From assembly GCA_951813085.1 (NCBI GenBank), contig OX638348.1:691627-755626 (forward strand): a stretch of 64,000 bases of DNA. Reading direction: 5' to 3'. The DNA comes from an uncultured Opitutaceae bacterium (GTDB lineage: Bacteria > Verrucomicrobiota > Verrucomicrobiia > Opitutales > Opitutaceae). The notes below the pieces were generated by a model that saw nothing but the letters and a program-made list of their open reading frames with translations, did no database searches and was not told the DNA's origin. The translations under genes and the position numbers were made by a program. This document shows, piece after piece, positions 56,090-64,000 of this stretch. The stretch's first letter is position 1, and every line of letters begins with the position of its first letter.

Positions 56090-56686
56090 CTATTCGGGCA
56101 GCTCTTGAGCCAGGATGTTCTTAAAATCGACCTTCATGATTCGTTTCCCGTGCACTTGGATGCCAATGGGGCCTTCGGGCACGATCGTCTCCGATTCGTA
56201 GGTCATGATCTCTACGTCATTCAGCCAGGTAGTATAGCTGTTCCCGACGGCTTTCACCTTGATCGTATTCCAATCGTCCAGCTTCAAGACGTCTTGGGCG
56301 GTCTCTACCTGTATCGGATAGCCCTTCCCCGGAATGTAGGGGAGCGCGGTCATGTCTCGCTTGAGACTGCCAGACTCGCCGATTTGTATTTGCTCTCTGG
56401 TGTCACGCAGAAAGATGCCGGTGTCGATGCGTCCTTCCCCGAACTTGAAGTCCGCCTGGAAGACGAAGTTCTTGTACGCTTTCTCGGTTTGCAGGATATC
56501 CCCCTTCTGGTCGGGATCGTTTACGGCGCGCAGCATTCTGTTTTCGACAGGCCAGCAGGCTTCGACTTTGTAGGTCCAGCCGGAGAGGTCTTTTCCATTG
56601 AAGATCGACCTGAGGCCGGAGTCGTTGCTTGAGCATCCTGCGGCGAGGAGCATGGCAAGGGTCGCGAGTTCTAGAGTAAGTTTCAT
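56090..56686 (-). CDS. DUF1080 lipoprotein
   Basis: A 198-residue lipoprotein (MLLAAGCSSN, Cys at residue 19) with a short DUF1080 domain: LRSIFNGKDLSGWTY at the start, FVFQADFKFGEGRIDTGIFLRD in the middle and PIGIQVHGKRIMKVDFKNILAQEL at the end. It is more compact than the other two DUF1080 proteins. Last gene of a minus-strand unit behind a DUF1961 protein and a sulfatase; convergent with the enolase-type gene, two bases between stops. Expected to sit on the outer surface and bind or cleave a sugar derivative. Confidence 0.92.
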   Translation of the reverse strand: MKLTLELATLAMLLAAGCSSNDSGLRSIFNGKDLSGWTYKVEACWPVENRMLRAVNDPDQKGDILQTEKAYKNFVFQADFKFGEGRIDTGIFLRDTREQIQIGESGSLKRDMTALPYIPGKGYPIQVETAQDVLKLDDWNTIKVKAVGNSYTTWLNDVEIMTYESETIVPEGPIGIQVHGKRIMKVDFKNILAQELPE

Positions 56687-56732
56687 GGCAGTTGAGCTGA
56701 GCGTTTTAGTTTAGGTTTAAGAATAATGATGG

Positions 56733-57554
56733 CTAATCTAAAGTGGAGACTGTGAAGTTCTTGTACCGGGCGCTACGAGTCCACATGTGGCGGAGCCCGA
56801 TGGAGCCCGTATTGATGCCGGGATGCTTGTCGTTTCGCCAATGGCAGATGTAGTCCTTATCTGGATTCTCGATGTGCAGGAATATTTCTTTCCCCTTCTT
56901 TACGATAGTAATTTTGTGAGGGATGTCGGGTTGGAATAGCTGCGTGCGCTGATAGATGTCTGGTTCAATCTCTGTATTGTTCATTCGTTGCCCAAGGTCG
57001 GGACGATAGCGACGGAGCCGTATATAGTCGAAATCGTCTGTCACCGGTTCGCCCCCATAGGCTGCATAGCTGATGTGATAGGTATGCATGTTGTTGAAGT
57101 AGGTGGACATGGCAGGAATCGTCCGATCGTTGGCCCACTCCCGTATATCTGTGGGGGTGTCTGCATTGCCTGATCCAGTGGCTTGTATGTAAATGATGTT
57201 TACGAATTGGTTGGCCTTGTCCGTGCGCGTGTATTCGTATTCAATTTTCAAGTCACCCGTAAAGCTACGCTTGGTCCAAAGAACGGTATGGCTGGCGTCC
57301 TCTTTTGGTGTGGGGCCGGCCTTTAGGTTCATCCCCTTGGGACTTTTGGTGACCGTTGACTTGAGACCGTCCAAATACCAATTCGCTTTCCAGTCTTCCG
57401 TACCGGAATCGAAAAAGACTTCGCTCCAATCCTCGGTGAGCAATGCATTGAAGCGCTCGCGAGCGTCTCCCTGTATGCCATTGGGACCAGTCCGAGGCGT
57501 GGCCCAAGCTAGGGAGGACGCCGCGACCGTTAGGTACAGGAGGAATGATTTCAT
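56733..57554 (-). CDS. DUF1961 (YesU-like) exported protein
   Basis: A 273-residue protein with a signal peptide (MKSFLLYLTVAASSLAWA). The body, WSEVFFDSGTEDWKANWYLDG, LKIEYEYTRTDKANQFVNIIYIQA, IREWANDRTIPAMSTYFNNMHTYHISYAA and GSIGLRHMWTRSARYKNFTV, matches the DUF1961 family (PF09224), whose Bacillus representative YesU is encoded in a rhamnogalacturonan locus and has a jelly-roll fold. A carbohydrate-binding or hydrolytic role is therefore likely. Encoded between a sulfatase and a DUF1080 lipoprotein, 24 and 46 bases away, in one transcript. Confidence 0.85.
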   Translation of the reverse strand: MKSFLLYLTVAASSLAWATPRTGPNGIQGDARERFNALLTEDWSEVFFDSGTEDWKANWYLDGLKSTVTKSPKGMNLKAGPTPKEDASHTVLWTKRSFTGDLKIEYEYTRTDKANQFVNIIYIQATGSGNADTPTDIREWANDRTIPAMSTYFNNMHTYHISYAAYGGEPVTDDFDYIRLRRYRPDLGQRMNNTEIEPDIYQRTQLFQPDIPHKITIVKKGKEIFLHIENPDKDYICHWRNDKHPGINTGSIGLRHMWTRSARYKNFTVSTLD

Positions 57555-57578
57555 GTTTCGTTTAGAGAGGCGGGCGAG

Positions 57579-59009
57579 CTAGGGCTGTTCCCCTCTAACT
57601 CTCATCATATAGCTCTTGTATTCGGGGCGTTCTTTCCACTCGTCGATATAGGGCGCGTACTCATCGGAGAGCGTCCAATCGCGGCGGGTGGGATGGTCTG
57701 GATGGACATGCCCTTCTGGATAGTCGTTTCCAGCGATGCTTGCTTCGACGGATGCATACCACGTGACGTATTCCTGGATAAGGCGCTTGGCGAGGGCAGG
57801 TCTTTTATCGGCGAGGTTCTTCGTTTCGTTCGGATCATCCACGACATTGTAAAGCTCGAAGGGTCCCTGGCTGAGCGCTTGGGCAACGATTTTGTAGTCC
57901 TGGTTGATGAAGGCGGCCTTGTCGAGGTGGCGAAACCCGATTGGCTTCGGGCGATCCTTGAGTTCCTTGTCGAAAAGGGGTCTAATGCTTAGGCCGTCTT
58001 GCGGTTGAAGCATAGCCGACTTAGGCAGATCGAGGATCGAGGCGATGGTTGGAAAAATGTCCATGGTCGCGGTCGGGTACCGTGTGATTCGGTCACCTTC
58101 TATTACCGCTGGCCACTCGAGGACGCAGGGGACGCGTAGTCCTCCTTCGTATACAGTATTCTTCGATCCGCGAAGTCCGCCGACGGTGTCTGGAGAGATG
58201 CCCGTGAGGCCACCATTGTCGCTGTTTAACCAGACCAGCGTATTGTCTGCTATGTCCAAGTCGCGAAGGCCTGCGCGGAGCGTCCCGATGCTTCTATCCA
58301 TGGCGACCATTTCGCCGTAGTGATTTTGAGAGGCATCGTTGAGATTGTGAAAGGGGGCCTTGTCATCGTCGCTGGCGACGAACGGAGAGTGGGGCGTTCC
58401 GTACCAGATTACGGTGAACGAAGGCGTTCCCTTGCCAGCCTGTTCACGAATGAATGCGAGCGCTTCGTCCACGATGATTTCGGAGGAGTCGCCGCGCATT
58501 TGCTCGAAGGTCCCGTTGCGGCTCATAATGGGATCCCAATCGAAGAAGTTGGTAACCGATACCCATTCGTCGAAGCCGAAGGGACCGGGTCCGAAGGGAT
58601 CGGATTCTAGGACGGGAGCGCCGGGTCCACGCAGCCCGCTGAGGTGCCATTTGCCGAAGTGGCCAGTGGCGTAACCTGCGTTCTTCACGGCTTGCGGAAG
58701 CGTCTTCTCTTGAAGCCGCAGCGCGAATCCATGGTCGATAACCCCTGTCCGGTTGTTGCTGCGCCCAGTCATTACGGTGGCGCGCGTAGGCGAGCAATTG
58801 GGCGCGCCGGCGTAGAAGCGCTCGAAGCGAAGCCCGTTGGCCGCCATAGCATCCAGGTGGGGCGTCTTTAGTATGGGATGATCCATGTAGCCCATCTGTC
58901 CCCATCCTTGATCGTCGGTCATGACGAGGACGATGTTGGGTCGTTCCGCGCTGAAAGCGGCAGAGAGAGAGCAGAGCATTAGCGTTAAAATTAAGCGTAT
59001 GTGGGGCAT
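57579..59009 (-). CDS. S1 sulfatase, arylsulfatase type (CSPTR)
   Basis: ATG 59009 (MPHIRLILTLMLCSLSAAFSAE) gives 476 residues with a signal peptide; an upstream in-frame ATG would add only polar non-coding-like residues. VMTDDQGWGQMGYM, CSPTR at Cys72 with ATVMTGRSNNRTGV, HFGKWHLSGLRGPG, WYGTPHSPF and LNSDNGGLTGI are visible. The GRSNNRTGV and DDQGWGQMGY segments mark a sulfatase group frequent in marine Verrucomicrobiota, different from the others in the window. It is divergent from the ThuA-like gene and first in a unit with DUF1961 and DUF1080. Confidence 0.94.
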   Translation of the reverse strand: MPHIRLILTLMLCSLSAAFSAERPNIVLVMTDDQGWGQMGYMDHPILKTPHLDAMAANGLRFERFYAGAPNCSPTRATVMTGRSNNRTGVIDHGFALRLQEKTLPQAVKNAGYATGHFGKWHLSGLRGPGAPVLESDPFGPGPFGFDEWVSVTNFFDWDPIMSRNGTFEQMRGDSSEIIVDEALAFIREQAGKGTPSFTVIWYGTPHSPFVASDDDKAPFHNLNDASQNHYGEMVAMDRSIGTLRAGLRDLDIADNTLVWLNSDNGGLTGISPDTVGGLRGSKNTVYEGGLRVPCVLEWPAVIEGDRITRYPTATMDIFPTIASILDLPKSAMLQPQDGLSIRPLFDKELKDRPKPIGFRHLDKAAFINQDYKIVAQALSQGPFELYNVVDDPNETKNLADKRPALAKRLIQEYVTWYASVEASIAGNDYPEGHVHPDHPTRRDWTLSDEYAPYIDEWKERPEYKSYMMRVRGEQP

Positions 59010-59165
59010 GATGCTATAATTGGCTGTGTCGATTCGACTGGGGGGTGAATGTCCGTCGCAGATAGATTGCGTGTATGAATAGGAATCGCAACGATCCATA
59101 GAATGCGAAGAAATTCCTTCCAAGGCGTGTATTGACTATTCAAACAGGTGTCTCATTGTCGAGGC

Positions 59166-60101
59166 ATGAAGTTTTCTCCCCGATTTCGTTTCGTTGCATT
59201 TCTGAGCGTCGCTCTACTCTTGATGGCTGGATGCGCGTCGGAAGAAAGAGACCGCAAGCTGATTCTGATTGCGGGCAAGCCGAGTCATCCCCCCTTGATG
59301 CATGAGTTCAGAGCGGGTTGCTTGCTTTTGGAAAAGTGCTTACAAGACATCGACGGTTTAACGGTCGAGGTGCACGACAACGGCTGGGTAGATGACGAAG
59401 CCACCTTCGAGGATGCCGATGCGGTCGTGATCTACTCGGATGGCGGAGGAAAGCATCCCGCATTGCAGGGAGACAATTTGGCGACCTTGCAGAAGTTGAT
59501 AGATCGCGGCGTAGGGTATGGCTGCATGCACTACGGGTTAGAGGTGCCGCCAGGGCGGGCGAACGATCAATTCCAGGATTGGATTGGCGGTCACTACGAG
59601 AACATGTATTCCTGCAATCCGATATGGGAGCCGCGCTTCGACTCGTTTCCCGATCACCCAATCGCAAACGGCGTGAAGCCGTTCGCCATTACGGACGAGT
59701 GGTACTTCAATATGCGTTTCAAGGGAGGCGTGGAAGGGAACGAGCCTCACAGGGACGGTGACTTCTCATTCACGCCTATTCTCGTAGCCAAGCCATCCGA
59801 CGATGTGCGCGATGGGCCGTACGTGCATCCGAAGGGACCCTACGACCATATTATTTCCGCGTCGGGCCGTCCGGAGGCGATGCTATGGGTAGTGGAACGT
59901 CCGGATGGAGGGCGTGGATTTGGATTCACTGGAGGGCATTTCCATATGAATTGGGGGAACGACGACTACCGTAAGATTGTTTTGAATACGTTGAACTGGG
60001 TGGCGAAAGCTCCGGTTCCTTCGGATGGTATCGCATCTTCGGTTACGGAGGAAGCGCTTGCTCAGAACTTGGACGATAAGCCGCCGAGGAAAAAGAACTA
60101 G
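59166..60101 (+). CDS. ThuA-like domain lipoprotein
   Basis: ATG 59166 gives 311 residues with a lipobox (LLLMAGC, Cys at 23). The ThuA-like (glutamine amidotransferase-type) domain has KLILIAGKPSHPPLMHEFRAG, DADAVVIYSDGG, VGYGCMHYGLEVP, then DEWYFNMRF and GFGFTGGHFHMNWGNDDYRKIVLNTLNWVA. ThuA was named from trehalose utilisation, but its activity is not settled; domains like this are common beside DUF1080 and DUF1501 genes in these phyla. First plus-strand gene after a divergent promoter gap of about 156 bases. Tentative role: surface handling of sugars. Confidence 0.88.
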   Translation: MKFSPRFRFVAFLSVALLLMAGCASEERDRKLILIAGKPSHPPLMHEFRAGCLLLEKCLQDIDGLTVEVHDNGWVDDEATFEDADAVVIYSDGGGKHPALQGDNLATLQKLIDRGVGYGCMHYGLEVPPGRANDQFQDWIGGHYENMYSCNPIWEPRFDSFPDHPIANGVKPFAITDEWYFNMRFKGGVEGNEPHRDGDFSFTPILVAKPSDDVRDGPYVHPKGPYDHIISASGRPEAMLWVVERPDGGRGFGFTGGHFHMNWGNDDYRKIVLNTLNWVAKAPVPSDGIASSVTEEALAQNLDDKPPRKKN

Positions 60102-60259
60102 TTGACAGGGTATCCGCCTTGCAGAAGTGGGAATGCCTGTACTGGTAGGTTTATAACTCTTCGATAAACTGTTCCCGCTTACCGGAATCCTACTCGCCGC
60201 AGGCGATCCCCGTTGATAGTCGACTCCCAATAAACTCGTTTCCACATTGTAACTACCCT

Positions 60260-62053
60260 ATGAAATTCGAACGACCTCCATTGCTGGCGCTATCCGTTGC
60301 TGCCGCGTTTAGTCTTTTTGCTTCCCACCTGGTAGCTCAGGTCCACACTGCCGAGGATTGGTTCGAGGGATCTATTGGCCGATTCGCCGCGGATTCGACT
60401 CCGGATATGCTGGTCTCTGCGAGGGCTCCGAAGGGAGCCCCTAACGTTATTTATGTTGTCCTAGACGATTGCGGATTTGCGGATCTAGGTTGCTATGGAT
60501 CTGCGGTGTCCACGCCTCATATCGACTCGCTGGCGGTGCAGGGGCTGCAGTTCAACAACTTTCATTCGAAATCAGTTTGCTCACCCACCCGCGCGTCGCT
60601 GCTCACAGGGCGAAACAATCACATTATTGGGATGAAGGAGCTCCCTGGAAGCGACCAGGGCTATCCGCACACGCGTGGCCAAGTGACGTCCGCAGCGGCC
60701 AACATCGCTCAAATTCTCGGACGCAATGGGTACCGCACGATGCTGGCGGGGAAATGGCATCTCGTAGGCAAGGCAGAGTTGCATGATGCCGCGGATCGGG
60801 CGCATTGGCCCTTGCAAAAAGGATTTGATCGATTTCACGGTTTCCTATCTGGCTGGACGGACCAGTATCGTCCGGACCTGGTGATCGACAATAGGAACGT
60901 GGTCCCTCCCGCGGATTCGGACTACCACTTTTCGGAGGATATCGTGGATCAGTCGATCGATATGATCGGAGCGAATCTGGTGAATCGTCCGGGAGAGCCG
61001 TTCTTCCTCTACCTTGCTTTTGGCGCCATCCATTCCCCGATACAGGTTCCAAAACGATACATCGAAAACTACGCTGGCGCGTTTGATCATGGATGGGATG
61101 TCGAGCGGGAGCTACGGTTTGAGCGTCAGCTCGAGAGTGGCCTGATCCCGCACCATTCAAAGTTGCCTCCTCGCAACCCGGGCGATCCTGCGTGGGCTGA
61201 CCTGAGCGAAGTGGAGCAGGCCGTATTCGCTCGATTCATGGAGGCGTACGCTGGATTTCTAGAACATACGGACGAGCAAATTGGACGGCTCGTCACGTAC
61301 CTAAAACAGCATGACCTCTATGAAAACGCTCTGATTGTCTTGATTTCGGACAACGGCGGCGCTCCTGAGGCAGGGATCGAAGGGAATTTCGAGCATCCTT
61401 ATAGCGGGACCCTGACCGTGGAGCAAATGTATGAGCGCTTGGATGAATTAGGGTCGCCTAGTACTCAGCCCCAGTACCAGCGTCCTTGGGCAGGGGCGTC
61501 CGGGGCGCCGTTCCAGTACTATAAGCTCTGGCCGTTCAACGGAGGCGTACGCACCCCAATGATCGTTTCTTGGCCAGATGGGATAGAGAAGCCAGGGCTT
61601 CGCGAGCAGTTCGTGGATGTAATCGATATTACGCCAACAGTATTCGATATATTGGATATCCCCGCTCCAGATGTATTTGATGGTGCCGCGCAGATTCCAC
61701 TACAAGGAGCCAGCTTGCTGGAGGTCTTTGAGAATTCCGATGCGCCAGATCCACGCGAAACGCAGTTTTGGGAATTGTGGGGCGCGCGTTCGATTTACCA
61801 TAAAGGGTGGAAGGCGGTCGCTTTTCACAAGCATGGAACGCCCTTTGAAGATGATCATTGGGAGCTGTATGATCAGAGTGCGGATTTCACTGAGTATTCG
61901 AATTTAGCGGACACGCATCCGGAAAAGCTTCAGGAACTTAAGGCCCTTTGGTGGGAAGAGGCAGCGAAGAACAATGCCTTGCCCATGCTTGAGGCGCGTG
62001 GAGTCCGGATAAATTCCTTCAATCAGATACTGATTGAGAATGGGCTGAAGTAG
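60260..62053 (+). CDS. S1 sulfatase, arylsulfatase type, long form (CSPTR)
   Basis: At 597 residues the longest sulfatase here, with signal peptide 1-26 and a 35-residue spacer before the core VIYVVLDDCGFADLGCYG. The CSPTR motif is at Cys107 (VCSPTRASLLTGRNNH), followed by GKWHLVGK, FLYLAFGAIHSPIQ and LISDNGGAPEAG. The overall layout is that of AtsA-type arylsulfatases (S1_4). An extra segment around residues 370-420 contains MYERLDELGSPSTQPQ. Expected to hydrolyse sulfate esters in the periplasm or outside the cell. It follows the ThuA-like gene by 158 bases. Confidence 0.94.
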   Translation: MKFERPPLLALSVAAAFSLFASHLVAQVHTAEDWFEGSIGRFAADSTPDMLVSARAPKGAPNVIYVVLDDCGFADLGCYGSAVSTPHIDSLAVQGLQFNNFHSKSVCSPTRASLLTGRNNHIIGMKELPGSDQGYPHTRGQVTSAAANIAQILGRNGYRTMLAGKWHLVGKAELHDAADRAHWPLQKGFDRFHGFLSGWTDQYRPDLVIDNRNVVPPADSDYHFSEDIVDQSIDMIGANLVNRPGEPFFLYLAFGAIHSPIQVPKRYIENYAGAFDHGWDVERELRFERQLESGLIPHHSKLPPRNPGDPAWADLSEVEQAVFARFMEAYAGFLEHTDEQIGRLVTYLKQHDLYENALIVLISDNGGAPEAGIEGNFEHPYSGTLTVEQMYERLDELGSPSTQPQYQRPWAGASGAPFQYYKLWPFNGGVRTPMIVSWPDGIEKPGLREQFVDVIDITPTVFDILDIPAPDVFDGAAQIPLQGASLLEVFENSDAPDPRETQFWELWGARSIYHKGWKAVAFHKHGTPFEDDHWELYDQSADFTEYSNLADTHPEKLQELKALWWEEAAKNNALPMLEARGVRINSFNQILIENGLK

Positions 62054-62149
62054 TTTCAAGGCGGAATTCCTGTTTGTGATTGGTTTCCGTGGCCATTGAA
62101 GTACGGAATTGCCTATTGAGTTCCTGGAATTTCGCGATGTGATGTAGCT

Positions 62150-62944
62150 ATGAATCTCGCGCGAACCTCCTCAATTGCATCAATAGCGCTTGCTGCGATC
62201 CTCTTGAATGGTTGCGCGAACTCGGAATCCGCAAAAAAAGAAAGCTTTCACCTTTTTCTATTGGCCGGTCAGTCCAACATGGCAGGGCGGGGAATCATAG
62301 AGGAGATCGACAGGACGGCCCATCCGCGGATCTTGGCGCTCAATTCAGAGGGGCAGTGGGTTCCCGCAGTGGCTCCGATTCACTTCGACAAGAAGGTAGC
62401 CGGCGTTGGGTTGGGGAAGTCATTTGCGCGTTCGCTGGTGGAGGCAGATCCCGATATCCGGATCGGACTCATCCCAGCCGCTTGCGGAGGATCTCCGATT
62501 TCGAGCTGGGAACCGGGTGGTTATCATGACCAAACCAAGAGCCATCCCTATGACGATGCGATCAAGCGGGTTCGACTGGCCCTAGAGGAGGGAGTTTTGA
62601 AAGGAATCCTGTGGCATCAGGGCGAAAGCGATAGCAAGCCTGAGGCGGCGCGTGTCTATCAAGAAAAACTTGTGGGTTTGATCGCCCGCTTTCGCGAAGA
62701 GTTGGACGCTCCGGAGCTTCCATTTATCATTGGGCAGTTAGGCCGATTTCCGGAACGTCCGTGGAATGAGTCGCGAGAGAGGGTCAATGCGGCTCATATC
62801 GACGTGACGAATAGTGACGAGAACGCAGGCTTCGTTTCTTCTGCGGGATTGACGCCAAAAAGCGACAACACTCACTTCGACTCGAAATCGCTGCGCATTT
62901 TCGGCAAGCGGTACGCCGATGCCTATCGGCATCTCCTGGATTGA
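62150..62944 (+). CDS. SGNH carbohydrate acetylesterase (SASA/DUF303-type) lipoprotein
   Basis: A 264-residue lipoprotein (LLNGCAN, Cys at 22) with the nucleophile block LLAGQSNMAGRG (about residues 38-48), the GGSPISSWEPGG block and the catalytic WHQGESDS. These define the sialate O-acetylesterase-like/carbohydrate esterase family 6 type of SGNH hydrolases. The likely reaction is removal of O-acetyl groups from a glycan. Encoded 14 bases before a PIG-L deacetylase and downstream of a sulfatase, so the three would remove different sugar decorations. Confidence 0.9.
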   Translation: MNLARTSSIASIALAAILLNGCANSESAKKESFHLFLLAGQSNMAGRGIIEEIDRTAHPRILALNSEGQWVPAVAPIHFDKKVAGVGLGKSFARSLVEADPDIRIGLIPAACGGSPISSWEPGGYHDQTKSHPYDDAIKRVRLALEEGVLKGILWHQGESDSKPEAARVYQEKLVGLIARFREELDAPELPFIIGQLGRFPERPWNESRERVNAAHIDVTNSDENAGFVSSAGLTPKSDNTHFDSKSLRIFGKRYADAYRHLLD

Positions 62945-62958
62945 AATAAACGAGATGT

Positions 62959-63786
62959 ATGGATAAGGAGAATACAGATACTCAAACACGAATTTTAGCG
63001 ATCGGAGCCCATCCTGACGATTACGACATCAATGCGGGAGGCTGCGCGATACTTTGGGCGCAGGCGGGCTACGCAGTTCGCTTTGTTTCGGTCGCCAACG
63101 GAGACGCGGGGCACCATGAGCAATCGGGGGAGGCGCTGGCGAAGCGACGCAAGTCGGAATCGGCGGGTCAAGTCGCAGGGATCGAGTATCAAGTTTTGGA
63201 CAACTTGGATGGACACATCGTTCCCAGCTTGGAGCAACGTTGGGAGTTGCTCCGGGTGATACGAGATTTTCGGCCCGATTTAATACTCACTCATCGACCG
63301 AACGACTATCATCCGGATCACCGGTACACGTCGCAGCTCGTGCAGGACTGTTCCTACTTGATGAGCGTTCCCAATACTTGCCCGGACGCGCCTCGTCTCG
63401 AGAAGACGCCTGGGATCGCCTATTTCCGCGATACGTTTCAGAAGCCGATTCCCTTCAAGCCCGATGTGGCGGTCAACATCGATTCGGTTGTGGAGATGAA
63501 GATTCGCATGTTGAGCTGCCATGAGTCTCAGTTTTATGAATGGCTGCCCTGGATTGATAAGCATGGTACCCAAATATCTGAAGATCCGGAATCGAGGTTC
63601 GAAGACCTGCGGCAATTTGCGAGCCGATTCAGCGAACCGAGCCCCGCTGATCGAGCGCTTGTCGCGCATTTCTATAGTGAAGATCGAGCGGCCTCAGTAA
63701 GCAATGTTGAGTCCTTCGAGATTTGCGAGTATGGAGCTGAGCTTAGCGAATCGGATATAAAGCAGTTGTTTCCGATAGACACGTAG
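62959..63786 (+). CDS. PIG-L family deacetylase
   Basis: A 275-residue enzyme without signal peptide: AHPDD (residues 17-21), DYDINAGG and the second metal site YHPDHRYTSQLVQD are intact, followed by a family-typical PGIAYFRDTFQKP region. PIG-L/LmbE enzymes are zinc-dependent N-deacetylases acting on N-acetylglucosamine-type groups. Start ATG 62959 follows the esterase by 14 bases, an operon-like gap. Together with the esterase it suggests the target glycan or its breakdown products carry acetyl groups. Confidence 0.92.
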   Translation: MDKENTDTQTRILAIGAHPDDYDINAGGCAILWAQAGYAVRFVSVANGDAGHHEQSGEALAKRRKSESAGQVAGIEYQVLDNLDGHIVPSLEQRWELLRVIRDFRPDLILTHRPNDYHPDHRYTSQLVQDCSYLMSVPNTCPDAPRLEKTPGIAYFRDTFQKPIPFKPDVAVNIDSVVEMKIRMLSCHESQFYEWLPWIDKHGTQISEDPESRFEDLRQFASRFSEPSPADRALVAHFYSEDRAASVSNVESFEICEYGAELSESDIKQLFPIDT

Positions 63787-63823
63787 TCGAACATGCACTA
63801 CTAAAGCGCTGTATTTCGAATTG

Positions 63824-64000
63824 CTATCGCGAGCTAGCGGCTATCGACTTCACATCGCTTGCCCAGGCGTCATGCAGCGCTTGTAGGTGGGAAACGATAG
63901 CGGGATGTTCCTTAGCGTAGTCTCTGGCTTCCGGCTGTTCATCGGCGAGATTGTGAAGGGAGAGCGTTTGTTCGCCGCTTTGTCGGTTCCGCTTGGAGAT
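63824..64000 (-). CDS. S1 sulfatase, C-terminal fragment cut by the window edge
   Basis: The minus strand from base 64000 encodes 58 residues ending at TAG 63824 (CTA on the plus strand): TLSLHNLADEQPEA, then HPAIVSHLQALHDAWASDV. This is the usual final strand and tail of a sulfatase (LYDL...DP...NLAxxxPE...L...W). Its N-terminal part lies beyond the window. It is convergent with the PIG-L gene 38 bases away. Confidence 0.75.
   Translation of the reverse strand: MSKRNRQSGEQTLSLHNLADEQPEARDYAKEHPAIVSHLQALHDAWASDVKSIAASSR

Overview
The window looks like an accessory, polysaccharide-oriented region from a Verrucomicrobiota genome; an Opitutales/Puniceicoccales-type marine lineage is my best guess, and Planctomycetota or Lentisphaerota are less likely alternatives. 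The evidence is the density of exported S1 sulfatases (15, two interrupted and one cut by the window edge), the DUF1553/DUF1501 and DUF1592/DUF1552 surface-protein pairs with CxxCH haem motifs, several DUF1080 proteins, Tat-type RR leaders, lipoboxes, and start codons that mostly lack a clear Shine-Dalgarno sequence. There are no rRNA or tRNA genes, CRISPR arrays or transposase genes. I saw no SusC/SusD pair, no sulfatase-maturing enzyme and almost no ordinary glycoside hydrolases.

Layout. 1-14.7 kb (+): DUF1553 (partial), DUF1501, six-gene run of sulfatases with a GH71/99-like lipoprotein and a DUF1080 lipoprotein, an unlisted 53-residue membrane protein, then a DUF885 protein. 14.7-21.5 kb (-): DUF1080 followed by four sulfatases. 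21.9-27.8 kb: an IclR-type regulator facing away from a short-chain dehydrogenase, an iron-dependent alcohol dehydrogenase, an aldehyde dehydrogenase and a type B carboxylesterase, with a 15-bp palindrome between the divergent genes. 27.8-31.1 kb (-): sulfatase, lectin-like protein, beta-propeller glycosidase-like protein. 31.3-40.9 kb (-): a tight five-gene unit DUF1592, EF-hand sulfatase, membrane-fusion protein, RND transporter, DUF1552. 41.2-49.7 kb (-): DUF1592, DUF1552, two-domain redoxin, MatB-like acyl-CoA ligase, sulfatase. 50-54.9 kb (-): a second RND transporter and a PQQ-type sugar dehydrogenase-like protein. 55-64 kb: acid-sugar dehydratase-like enolase-family enzyme, DUF1080, DUF1961, sulfatases, ThuA-like lipoprotein, carbohydrate esterase, PIG-L deacetylase and the tail of one more sulfatase.

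Functional reading (inference). Exported sulfatases, an O-acetylesterase and a possible N-deacetylase would strip decorations from a heavily sulfated glycan such as an algal or animal-type sulfated polysaccharide; three sulfatases look like iduronate-2-sulfatase, one like N-acetylglucosamine-6-sulfatase and one like heparan N-sulfatase, but the actual substrate cannot be read from sequence. The oxidoreductase operon and the acid-sugar dehydratase would process released sugars or aldehydes. The DUF15xx proteins and RND units are probably cell-surface machinery of unknown role.

A caution for any user: nine short indels and three premature TAG codons interrupt eight or nine otherwise intact genes. 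Most indels sit in mononucleotide or dinucleotide runs, and all three TAGs read CTAGG where CCAGG (a CCWGG methylation context) would restore glutamine. This pattern suggests long-read consensus errors at least as strongly as true gene decay.
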